This document shows, piece by piece, positions 26,290-34,048 of a stretch of 54,666 nucleotides of DNA (its first letter is position 1; every line of letters starts with the position of its first letter). The translations under genes and the position numbers were made by a program. The DNA is from Xanthobacteraceae bacterium (GTDB lineage: Bacteria; Pseudomonadota; Alphaproteobacteria; Rhizobiales; Xanthobacteraceae): positions 1-54,666 of the forward strand of contig JAIESI010000379.1 in assembly GCA_019746135.1 (NCBI GenBank), written 5' to 3'. The notes beneath the pieces were generated by a model that worked only from the letters and a program-made list of their open reading frames with translations, did no database searches and was not told the DNA's origin.

Positions 26290-27048
26290 GTGACGTTCAA
26301 ATCCCGGATCAGCCAACTGAGCGCGCTGCTCATCGCGTTTGCCCTGGCGTTCGTTTTGGCCGTTGCACCGTTCGCTTCGCCGGCGCACGCGGTCGAGAAC
26401 GCCCGCAAGGTGAGCGTGGTGTCGTTCGGCCTGTTCGGCGATCAGGGCGTGTTTCGACGCGAGGCGACCGGCGCGGCGCAGATCGTCGCGGATCGTTTCG
26501 GAGGCCGCCCGGTCGATGTCCGGTACAATTCGAAGAAGGGCGGAGGCGCAACGATCGAAGCCCTGGCCGCATCGTTGCAGACGGCGGCCCAGGAGATGGA
26601 CGCCGAGCGCGACGTTCTGTTCCTGATTCTGACCTCGCATGGCACCCCCGCCGGTCTTGCGGTCAAAGCGGGCCGGGTCATGCAGACGCTCACGCCGTCC
26701 AGGCTCGCGGGCCTGCTGGCGCGGACGGGCGTGCGACACAAGGTGGTGGTCGTCTCGGCTTGCTATTCCGGCGTCTTCATCCCCCGTCTCGCCAGCCCCG
26801 ATGTGCTGGTCATCACCGCCGCCGATGCCAACCATCCGTCGTTCGGCTGCGAGGACAAGGCCAAATGGACCTATTTCGGCGATGCTTTTTTCAACATCGC
26901 ACTCCGGCGGGCGAAAGACCTGAAGGCCGCCTTTGATGTTGCGCAAGCACTCGTCCGCAAGCGAGAACTGCGCGAGCGCTTCGAGCCGTCGAATCCACAA
27001 ATGGCGGGTGGCGACAACGTGCGGCCGTTGCTCATCGCGCGTCCTTGA
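26290..27048 (+). CDS. Secreted C13/caspase-like cysteine peptidase
   Basis: A 252-aa protein with an N-terminal signal peptide (SALLIAFALAFVLAVAPFAS, cleavage about residue 34). The catalytic dyad fits peptidase family C13 (legumain-like, clan CD): H117 in FLILTSHGTPAG and C158 in VVVSACYSGVF, each after a hydrophobic strand. A legumain-like ITAADANHPSFGCEDKAKWTYFGDAFF block follows (given as ITAADANHPSFG and TYFGDAFF). It should act in the periplasm or outside. The GTG at 26290 has AACGAGGTCCGTC upstream. Nearby envelope enzymes suggest a role in envelope protein processing. Confidence 0.88.
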   Translation: MTFKSRISQLSALLIAFALAFVLAVAPFASPAHAVENARKVSVVSFGLFGDQGVFRREATGAAQIVADRFGGRPVDVRYNSKKGGGATIEALAASLQTAAQEMDAERDVLFLILTSHGTPAGLAVKAGRVMQTLTPSRLAGLLARTGVRHKVVVVSACYSGVFIPRLASPDVLVITAADANHPSFGCEDKAKWTYFGDAFFNIALRRAKDLKAAFDVAQALVRKRELRERFEPSNPQMAGGDNVRPLLIARP

Positions 27049-27067
27049 ACAAGGCGGGGCTCATTCA

Positions 27068-28462
27068 ATGACAGACCTTTGGCGCATGTCCGCGACCGAA
27101 CTTGCTTTGCTGGTACGGTCGCGAAAGGTTTCGGCGAGAGAAGTGACGCAAGCCGCCCTTGCGCGCCTGGCGCAGGTCAATCCGGCGCTCAACGCCGTGG
27201 TCACGGAATTTCCCGACGAGGCCCTGCAGGCGGCGCAGCACATCGATGACCAGCTCGCGCGCAAGCAACCCGTCGGCACGCTCGCCGGCGTGCCGGTTAC
27301 GATCAAGATCAATGTCGATCAGGCCGGCCACACCACGACAAACGGCGTGCGCCTTCAGCGCGGCCTGAAGGCTGAGGCCGACAATCCCGTCGTCGCCAAT
27401 CTGCGCAACGCCGGCGCCGTCATCATCGGGCGGACCAACACGCCCGCGTTTTCGCTGCGCTGGTTCACGCGCAACAGCCTGCACGGACACACACGCAACC
27501 CCTGGAGCGCCTCGATCACGCCCGGCGGTTCATCCGGCGGGGCCGCCGCCGCCGTCGCGACAGGAATTGGCGCCATCGCGCACGGCACCGATATCGCGGG
27601 CTCGATCCGTTATCCGGCGTATGCCTGCGGCATCCACGGCTTGCGTCCGTCCTTCGGCAGAGTCCCCAACGTGAACTTCACCGCCAAAGATCGCCATATC
27701 GGCGCGCAGCTGATGGCCGTTTCCGGCCCGCTGGCGCGCACCGTCGCCGATCTCCGGCTGGCCTTGCATGCCATGGCGCAGCAAGACGCACGCGACCCGT
27801 GGTGGACGCCGGTCCCCCTCGATCCCGGACCAGCACCCAAGCGGGCGGCGCTGACGATCGCTCCCGACAAGCTCGACGTGTCGCCCGAGGTCACCGCTGC
27901 ATTGCGCGACGCCGCCAGGCGCTTGCAGGCGGCGGGATGGGAGGTGGTCGAGACGGTCTGTCCGTCCTTCCGCAGGCCGGTCGCGCTGCAACTGCGGCTG
28001 TGGCTCGCCGAGTTCCGTCGCACCGGCGCGCAGGCCGTCCGCGACGAGGACGATCCGGATGCCAATTTCGTCTACGAGCAGATGACGGAGCTGTGTCCCG
28101 AACCCGATCTGAATTCCATGCTCGACACGCTGCAGGCACGCATGGAGTGCGCACGCGAGTGGTCGCTGTTTCTGAAGGACTATCCGGTCTTGCTGTGTCC
28201 GGTGTCAGCCGAGCCGCCGTTTCCCGACCAGCTCGACGTCTCGTCGCCCGCGGCCTTTCGCCGGGTGTTTGCGGCGCAGCTGACCCAGGTCGGCCTGCCC
28301 CTGATGGGCCTTCCCGGCCTGACGGTGAGCACGGGCGTGACGAACGGCGTGCCGATCGGCGTCATGCTGGTGGCCGAGCGCTTTCGTGAAGAGCTCCTGC
28401 TCCAGGCCGGCGAGACGATCGAACGGGACGGCGCGCCACCGGTTCCGATCGATCCGAGGTAG
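27068..28462 (+). CDS. Amidase signature family hydrolase
   Basis: A 464-aa amidase with the Ser-cisSer-Lys triad: K80 (GVPVTIKINVDQ), the GGSSGG loop at 153-158, and S179 in GTDIAGSIRYPA. The family hydrolyses carboxamides (nicotinamide-, indoleacetamide-, aryl-amide-type substrates) and includes GatA, but no gatB or gatC is nearby and the N-terminus differs. No signal peptide is seen, so it should be cytoplasmic. The ATG at 27068 follows AAGGCGGGGCTCATTCA. It lies 19 bp after the C13 gene and is probably co-transcribed. Confidence 0.9.
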   Translation: MTDLWRMSATELALLVRSRKVSAREVTQAALARLAQVNPALNAVVTEFPDEALQAAQHIDDQLARKQPVGTLAGVPVTIKINVDQAGHTTTNGVRLQRGLKAEADNPVVANLRNAGAVIIGRTNTPAFSLRWFTRNSLHGHTRNPWSASITPGGSSGGAAAAVATGIGAIAHGTDIAGSIRYPAYACGIHGLRPSFGRVPNVNFTAKDRHIGAQLMAVSGPLARTVADLRLALHAMAQQDARDPWWTPVPLDPGPAPKRAALTIAPDKLDVSPEVTAALRDAARRLQAAGWEVVETVCPSFRRPVALQLRLWLAEFRRTGAQAVRDEDDPDANFVYEQMTELCPEPDLNSMLDTLQARMECAREWSLFLKDYPVLLCPVSAEPPFPDQLDVSSPAAFRRVFAAQLTQVGLPLMGLPGLTVSTGVTNGVPIGVMLVAERFREELLLQAGETIERDGAPPVPIDPR

Positions 28463-28554
28463 CGTCGCCCGGTGACTTGGTACTCGCCAACCCGTTATGA
28501 TGTCGGGCAAGCCCTCAGTCGCGGCAGCGCAGGGTTCCACGCAGGGGTACGGCC

Positions 28555-29721
28555 ATGATCCGCGCCACGGTGCTCCGTGCGCTTGTGCTGACGGCGGCCT
28601 TCGCCGCGGCGTTGATGCCGGTCACATGCCTTGGTCAAAGCCCTGGCCAGGACAGCAATCAGGTTTCAGCCAAGTCACCTGACAAGTCACCTGACAAATC
28701 ACCTGCCAAGCCGCCTCCCAAGTTGCCCGCCAAGGCAACCAAGGCGCTGCCGCCCGAGCTCGTCTCGCTGCTCCGGCAAAAGAAGATGCCCATACACTCG
28801 CCGATCCTGGTGCGCGTGTTCAAGGAAGAGGCGGAGCTCGAAGTCTGGAAACAGGACACCACCGGCCGTTTCCAGCTCCTCAAGACCTATCCGATTTGCC
28901 GTTGGTCGGGGGACCTCGGGCCGAAGCGGCAGGAGGGCGACCGTCAGGCCCCTGAGGGGTTCTATACGGTGACGCCCGAGCTGATGAATCCCCACTCCAA
29001 CTTCTACCTCTCCATCAACACCGGCTACCCCAACAGCTTCGACAAAGCGCACAACCGCGACGGCAGCCTGCTGATGATCCACGGCGACTGCTGGTCGGTC
29101 GGTTGCTATGCCATGACCGACGAACAGATCAGCGAGATCTATGCGCTGGCGCGCGAATCATTCCTCGGCGACCGGCGGTCATTCCAGGTCCAGGCCTATC
29201 CGTTCCGCATGACGCCGGCGAATCTGGCGCGGCACCGGAACAATCCGAACCTGGCCTTCTGGAAGATGCTCAAGATCGGCAACGATCATTTCGAGACCAC
29301 GCATCTCGAACCCAAGGTGGACGTGTGCAACCGCCTCTATGTATTCGATGCGCAACGCCCCCCGAATTCAACGAAGCCTTTTGTGTTCAATCCCACCGGC
29401 AAATGCCCGGCCTTTGTCGTAAATCCAAAAATCGCGCAGCGGGCGCTGGAGAAACAACGCGCCGACGCGCTCGAATACGCGCGGTTGCTTGAAGACAACG
29501 TGCCAGCCGCCCCAACCTACAGCGAACTGGACGGTGGAATGAACGAGGCTTTCCTCGCACTGTTTGCGGACCGAGTGACGCTTTCAAAAAAGATCGGCCT
29601 CGATCTCGCTCAGCACCCGGTCGAGCTGCTGATGGGCGCGCACCAGCGGATGCAGGCGCTCAACTGGACCAACGGTGGTGTACCGCATGTCTCACCTTCG
29701 GGAACCGCCACCGTCCCCTAG
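28555..29721 (+). CDS. L,D-transpeptidase (YkuD domain), periplasmic
   Basis: A 388-aa cell-wall enzyme with signal peptide (LVLTAAFAAALMPVTCLG) and a short repeat linker KSPDKSPDKSPAK (about 40-52) encoded by near-identical 12-bp units. The catalytic motif is H176 and C184 in MIHGDCWSVGCYAMTDEQ, the form seen in the large murein transpeptidases related to YafK. It would form 3-3 cross-links or attach proteins to peptidoglycan. The C-terminal 100 residues are an extra region, and about 60 of them recur as the fragment at 19678-19877. The first ATG is used because it gives a clean signal peptide. Confidence 0.9.
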   Translation: MIRATVLRALVLTAAFAAALMPVTCLGQSPGQDSNQVSAKSPDKSPDKSPAKPPPKLPAKATKALPPELVSLLRQKKMPIHSPILVRVFKEEAELEVWKQDTTGRFQLLKTYPICRWSGDLGPKRQEGDRQAPEGFYTVTPELMNPHSNFYLSINTGYPNSFDKAHNRDGSLLMIHGDCWSVGCYAMTDEQISEIYALARESFLGDRRSFQVQAYPFRMTPANLARHRNNPNLAFWKMLKIGNDHFETTHLEPKVDVCNRLYVFDAQRPPNSTKPFVFNPTGKCPAFVVNPKIAQRALEKQRADALEYARLLEDNVPAAPTYSELDGGMNEAFLALFADRVTLSKKIGLDLAQHPVELLMGAHQRMQALNWTNGGVPHVSPSGTATVP

Positions 29722-29774
29722 GCCGACAACAGGGGTTGGTTGATGAGCAAGCAAGGACGGGCACGGAAGCTGAT

Positions 29775-30974
29775 ATGAGCCAACGAATCGCCATGTGGTC
29801 TCGCCTCTCTCTCCTTACCCTCCTCCTGCTGCCCGCTCCGGCCTTGGCCGGCGGGAAGGAGAAGGTCGCGGCCCTTGCTCCATCCGGGCTGGTGCTGGTG
29901 ATGGACGCCAAGGGCAACGAGCTCGTGGCCCAGAACGCCGACGAGCCGTTCGTCCCGGCCTCCGTCACCAAGATCGTCACCGCGTGGCTCGCCATGCAGG
30001 TCCTGGGCGCCGACTACCGCTTCCAGACCCGCTTCTACCTGGACGACAAGCGGGTGCTGTACGTGCGCGGCGGCGGCGATCCGTTCCTGATCTCGGAGGA
30101 GCTCGCCCTGCTCGCGCCGGCCCTGGTCGCCGCGATCGGCCAGAAGCCGCTCACCGGCATGGTCATCGATGCGAGCTACTTTCCCGCGGGGCTCAGCATT
30201 CCGGGCGTCGAGGACAGCCAGAGGTCCTACGATGCCCTGAACTCGGCGCTGGCGGTGAACTTCAACACGATCAACGCCGTGCGCCGCGGCAACAAGGTCG
30301 AGTCGGCCGAGAAGCAGACGCCGATCACCCCGCTGGCGATCAGGGAGTTTCAGGCGCGCGGGCCCAAAGGCCGCGGCCGCGTCAGCCTGAGCCAGAATCC
30401 CGCAGTGAGCCTGCAGTACGCCGGCGAACTCGTTGTCGCGTTCATCAAGCAGGCCGGCGGCAGCTTCAACGGCAAGATCTCAACCGGACCCGTGCCCGCA
30501 AGCCTCGCTCCGATCTATGTTCACCGCCAGTCGCGCCCGCTCTCGAAGATTCTGAGCGAGCTGCTCCTCGGCTCGAACAATTACATTGCCAACCAGGTTT
30601 TCCTGGAGATCGGCGCGCACCGCCTGGGCGGCCCGGTCAGCCTCGAAAAGTCCGTCAAGGTCGCGCGCGAAAGTCTCGCCGCGCACGGCCTCGACGGAGC
30701 CATTGTCCTGGAAGAGGGCTCGGGCCTCAGCCGCGGCAACCGCTTCACGGCGCGCGGCCTCGCCAAGGTGCTCACGCTTTTTGCGCCGCACGCCGACCTG
30801 CTCGACGGCCGCAAGGGCGCCTCCTACAAGACCGGCACGCTCGACGGCGTCCGCACGCTGGCGGGCTACACCAGCATCTCCGGGCACGGACCGGTGCGTT
30901 TCGTGATCGCGCTCAAGGGCAACAACGGCGCAATGCGCTTCCAGCTGCTGCAGGCCATCGAGTCGGGGCTGTAG
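29775..30974 (+). CDS. D-alanyl-D-alanine carboxypeptidase, S13 (PBP4-like)
   Basis: A 399-aa penicillin-binding protein with signal peptide (WSRLSLLTLLLLPAPALAGG). The three active-site motifs of the fold are present: S63-x-x-K66 (PASVTKIVT), SNN in LLLGSNNYIANQ, and KTG in YKTGTLDGVRTLAGY. It is shorter than E. coli DacB (477 aa), lacking part of the domain II insertion. It trims D-Ala from peptidoglycan stem peptides or cleaves cross-links. The ATG at 29775 is preferred for the GGAAG upstream. It is 53 bp after the L,D-transpeptidase gene, forming a wall-remodelling pair. Confidence 0.9.
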   Translation: MSQRIAMWSRLSLLTLLLLPAPALAGGKEKVAALAPSGLVLVMDAKGNELVAQNADEPFVPASVTKIVTAWLAMQVLGADYRFQTRFYLDDKRVLYVRGGGDPFLISEELALLAPALVAAIGQKPLTGMVIDASYFPAGLSIPGVEDSQRSYDALNSALAVNFNTINAVRRGNKVESAEKQTPITPLAIREFQARGPKGRGRVSLSQNPAVSLQYAGELVVAFIKQAGGSFNGKISTGPVPASLAPIYVHRQSRPLSKILSELLLGSNNYIANQVFLEIGAHRLGGPVSLEKSVKVARESLAAHGLDGAIVLEEGSGLSRGNRFTARGLAKVLTLFAPHADLLDGRKGASYKTGTLDGVRTLAGYTSISGHGPVRFVIALKGNNGAMRFQLLQAIESGL

Positions 30975-31002
30975 CGGGAGCCGAGGCTGATCCGGCGCGG
31001 TG

Positions 31003-31971
31003 CTACTCCAGCCGGATGTTGAGCCGCTTGATGAGCGGCGCGTAGCGCTCGCCGGTGCGCTGCATCTCGGCCGCCACCTCCGCCGCCGTCATCGGCGTCG
31101 CCTCGAAGCCGATCTGCTGGAAGCGCTCGCGCAGCGCCGGCGCGGCGATGACCTTGTGCAGCTCCGCGCTGATCAGCGCAATCACGGGCTTCGGGGTCGC
31201 GGGCGGCGCGAACACCATGAAGTGCGTGCCGCCACTCATACCTGGCAATCCCTGCTCGGCGGTGGTGGGAACGTCCGGCAGAAGCTCGGAGCGCCGGTCC
31301 TGGGCGATCGCCAGCGCCTTGAGCTTGCCATCGGCGATCAATGGCTTGGTGGTGCCGGCCAGGAACGCGCCGAAATCGAGCCGCGCCGCGATCAGGTCGG
31401 TCATCGCAGGCCCGCCGCCACGATAGGCGACGTGGGTGAATTTCGCGCCGGTGCGCTGCGCGATCTCTTCGGCCGCGAGGTGCTGCTGCAGCCCGTAGCC
31501 CGCGCTGGAGTAGTTGAGGCCGTCCGGCCGGCTCTTGCTCAGCTCCACCAGCTCCTTGATGTTGCCGGCGGGCACCTGGGGCGCCGCAACGAACAGCACC
31601 GGCGTGATGCCGACCCCGCCGACCGGCGCGAGATCCTTGATCGGATCGTAGCCGAGCTTGGCGAAGCTGTGCACGAAGGTGGCGATCACCGTGGCGTTGA
31701 CGAGCAGGGTGCAGCCGTCGGGCGGCGCGTTCACCACGGCGACGGTGCCGATGTTGCCGGTCGCGCCGCCCCGGTTCTCGACGATCACCGGCTTCTTCAG
31801 CGCCGCTTCCAACCGCTCCGCCACCACGCGGGAGGCAACGTCGGTCGCGCCGCCCGCCGGGTACGGGACGACCAGCCGCACCTGCGCGCAGGGCAGCTCC
31901 TGCGCCATAGCGCCCTTGGCGCCCGTGGCGCCCAACAGCAGGACCGCCAACGCCGCCGGAATTCCCCGCAT
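31003..31971 (-). CDS. Tripartite tricarboxylate transporter substrate-binding protein (TctC/Bug)
   Basis: A 322-aa periplasmic binding protein: signal peptide (IPAALAVLLLGATGAKGAMAQ), then VRLVVPYPAGGATDVASRVV and ENRGGATGNIG (pieces), the two ligand-cleft motifs of Bug proteins, and the ELVELSKSRPDGLNYSSAG segment. These bind small carboxylates. The TctA and TctB membrane partners are not in the window, which is common for Bug proteins in this group. The ATG at 31971 has GGGAGGGAGCG upstream. It converges on the S13 gene with 28 bp between stops. Confidence 0.9.
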   Translation of the reverse strand: MRGIPAALAVLLLGATGAKGAMAQELPCAQVRLVVPYPAGGATDVASRVVAERLEAALKKPVIVENRGGATGNIGTVAVVNAPPDGCTLLVNATVIATFVHSFAKLGYDPIKDLAPVGGVGITPVLFVAAPQVPAGNIKELVELSKSRPDGLNYSSAGYGLQQHLAAEEIAQRTGAKFTHVAYRGGGPAMTDLIAARLDFGAFLAGTTKPLIADGKLKALAIAQDRRSELLPDVPTTAEQGLPGMSGGTHFMVFAPPATPKPVIALISAELHKVIAAPALRERFQQIGFEATPMTAAEVAAEMQRTGERYAPLIKRLNIRLE

Positions 31972-32096
31972 CGCTCCCTCCCGAATGCTCGTTCTCGCCA
32001 GGCACTTGCGCAGCGGCATGTCTCCGGCGACCGTGACGTCGGACCCCATCATCCCCTCATCTCGAGGGCCGGGACAAGCCGATCGAGCCGACTATC

Positions 32097-32264
32097 ATTG
32101 CGACGAACCGCAGCACATCGGAAAATGCGCCAGAGCCGTTCCCATTCCTGCGGAATCGGGAACGGCTCCAGACTCTTTGTTCTGGTCGCATTTTCTGCGG
32201 CGAACCGCTGCACGCCCCGGATCAAGTCCGGGGCAGGCTTTCGCCGGAAAATGCTCCAGCGTGA
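32097..32264. repeat. Type D repeat, copy 1
   Basis: Contains a long hairpin GAGCCGTTCCCATTCC-tgc-GGAATCGGGAACGGCTC (32130-32165), then TCGCATTTTCTGCGGCGAACCGCTGCAC and CGCCGGAAAATGCTC (pieces), shared with 54487-54590. CCCCGGATCAAGTCCGGGG is an extra internal hairpin. CGAACCGCAGCACATCGGAAAATGC before it is a further partial unit. It fills the gap 31972-32292 between divergent genes. Confidence 0.75.
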
Positions 32265-32292
32265 TCCGGGCCATTCAGAGGGGAGAGCGCCC

Positions 32293-32766
32293 ATGCACAA
32301 TTTCTTGCTCGCCGCAGGACCGCTTCTGATGGCAGACCCCACGACCGAGCTCGCCCAATCGTTCTCTCCCCATGGAGTGACGACGCTGACCCCCGAAGGG
32401 GCGATCAAGCCCACCGGACCGTGGGACGTCGGCACCCGCGCGGGCGATTTCATTTTCGTCGCCGGCATGCGCGGCATCGACCCGAAGACCAACACGCTGG
32501 TGCAGGGCGACGAGGCGCGCATCCGCCAGGCCTTCCTCAACATGAAGCTGATCGCGGAGTCGGAGGGCGCAGGCCTGCGCGATTGCGTTCGGATCGTGGT
32601 CTACGTGACCGACATGGTCCGGCTGCGGCCGATCGTGAACAAGGTGCAGGAGGAATTGTGGGGCAAGCCGCCCTACCCGCCGCGGACCATTGTCGAGGTC
32701 CGAAGGCTCAATCAGGACGACATCATGGAGGTGGAAGGGACGTTCTACGCGCCGGCGAAGACGTAG
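32293..32766 (+). CDS. RidA/YjgF family protein
   Basis: A 157-aa protein with the RidA core: AGDFIFVAGMRGIDPKT, AESEGAGLRDCVRIVVYVTD, and the C-terminal PPRTIVEVRRLNQDDIMEVEG (pieces), where the arginine of PPRT and the glutamate of MEVEG correspond to the family's active-site residues. RidA proteins hydrolyse reactive enamine/imine intermediates or act in catabolic steps. The first 25 residues (to SFSPHG) are an extension beyond the core. The ATG at 32293 has AGGGGAGAGCGCCC upstream; M13 is an alternative start. Probably monocistronic. Confidence 0.87.
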   Translation: MHNFLLAAGPLLMADPTTELAQSFSPHGVTTLTPEGAIKPTGPWDVGTRAGDFIFVAGMRGIDPKTNTLVQGDEARIRQAFLNMKLIAESEGAGLRDCVRIVVYVTDMVRLRPIVNKVQEELWGKPPYPPRTIVEVRRLNQDDIMEVEGTFYAPAKT

Positions 32767-32816
32767 GCGTTGCGACGCTTTTGAGCACGTTTCAACATTG
32801 AACCGATGTGCGCAGT

Positions 32817-32902
32817 ACTGGGTCCCCGCGTCCGCGGGGACGAACGGCCGATAGTCCGGCGAACTCTCTCCGCGTTCGTCCCCGCGGAAGCGGGGACCCA
32901 GG
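32817..32902. repeat. Type F inverted repeat
   Basis: Arms CTGGGTCCCCGCGTCCGCGG and CCGCGGAAGCGGGGACCCAG, each a hairpin itself, with a middle of 30 bp. It lies between convergent genes in the gap 32767-32942, so it may serve as a two-way transcript end. Only one copy in the window. Confidence 0.7.
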
Positions 32903-32942
32903 ACCACAGATTGCGACGTTTCAATTTTGACTGGACCCGCCG

Positions 32943-34010
32943 CTAGGGAACGATCCGCTCCTGGCGAAACCGGCCCAGCAGCCGCACGAACATCGCTTCG
33001 CTGTCGACCACGTCATGGAAGCCGAATTGCCGGGACTTCGTTGTGTCCGACATCACATCCCAATCGCAGCCGAAGACGTAGTCGGCAAACGGCCAGGCCA
33101 CGAGCTGGCCGTAGGCGTGGGGCTCGAGCCGGTATTTCGCCGTCATGGCGCGCCAGAGCGGCTCCTTGTCCGCCATGTGCTCCGTGAGGCTGATGGCCTG
33201 CGGCTCGCCGACCGGCATATCGAAGACCGCGGCGAGCTTCGGCCACAGATTCTTCCACCGGAAATAGTCGCCGTTGGTGATGTTGAACGCCTCGCGCCCG
33301 CAGCGCGGCTCGACCGCCGCCCACAAGGCGGCGTTGGCAAAGTGTGCGGACTCCGTCACCTGGTAGATCGACGTATAGGCCCCGGGCTTGCCGGGAAAGC
33401 GCAGCGGCAGACCGAGCTCCTTGCTGAGGGCGGCATAGACCGCGATGGCGGGAGCGAGACTCATCGGCGTGCCCGGGGCGAAGCCGCACAGCGTCTGCGG
33501 CCGCAGCTCGACGAAGTCCCAGCGCTTGCCGCGCTGGAAGCCGGTGAGCCAATCGATCTGATCGAAGTAATAGTTGGGCGGCCTGTGGCGCGGATCGCTT
33601 TCGCGCGCCGGGGTTTTGAACGGTCCGAGATGGGCGCCGTAGTACTTGGTGCCGGTCACCAGCACGACGCGGCGCAGCGCCCGCGACGCCGCATCGATTG
33701 CGGTCACGGCGTTGACCAGCATGTCGCGATTGGGCGCGATGTTGGCGGCATAGCCTGCGGCGGCGCCGGCGGCAGGCTGAAACGCGGCGTAGAAGATGTG
33801 CGTTGCTTCGGACAGGTCGCCGAGCCCGGCAGCCGCGGCCCGTGAATCGAGAAGATCGACGCAGACGTGACGATAGCGCGGGGCGGCGTCGGCGGCGCGG
33901 CGCGACACGCCCACGACCGACCAGCCATCCTCCCGCAGCAGCCGCTCGACGATATAGCGGCCGATGACCCCGAGCGCACCGATGACGACGGCCTGCTTGC
34001 GCTCTCCCAT
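32943..34010 (-). CDS. SDR family oxidoreductase, PRISE-like
   Basis: A 355-aa Rossmann protein starting VVIGALGVIGRYIVERLL. It lacks the usual YxxxK dyad and instead has VTGTKYYGAHLGPFKTPARE and the PPNYYFDQIDWL segment. This fits the atypical PRISE group (progesterone 5-beta-reductase/iridoid synthase-like enone reductases), where K and Y sit in such positions. It would reduce an activated C=C bond with NAD(P)H. The ATG at 34010 is 38 bp after the MFS stop, and the two genes are likely one transcript. The ribosome-binding site is weak. Confidence 0.82.
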   Translation of the reverse strand: MGERKQAVVIGALGVIGRYIVERLLREDGWSVVGVSRRAADAAPRYRHVCVDLLDSRAAAAGLGDLSEATHIFYAAFQPAAGAAAGYAANIAPNRDMLVNAVTAIDAASRALRRVVLVTGTKYYGAHLGPFKTPARESDPRHRPPNYYFDQIDWLTGFQRGKRWDFVELRPQTLCGFAPGTPMSLAPAIAVYAALSKELGLPLRFPGKPGAYTSIYQVTESAHFANAALWAAVEPRCGREAFNITNGDYFRWKNLWPKLAAVFDMPVGEPQAISLTEHMADKEPLWRAMTAKYRLEPHAYGQLVAWPFADYVFGCDWDVMSDTTKSRQFGFHDVVDSEAMFVRLLGRFRQERIVP

Positions 34011-34048
34011 GGCATGCTGCCCGTGGCCCCCGAACGACCGGCTGAGCG

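Noticed and set aside
28670..28715. 12-bp tandem units (KSPD/KSPA codons) as a separate repeat element
   Set aside because: They are in frame within the L,D-transpeptidase and form a normal flexible linker after the signal peptide.
32130..32165. Type D hairpin copy 1 as a terminator
   Set aside because: It lies between two divergent genes, upstream of both starts, so it cannot end either transcript. It is kept as a repeat only.
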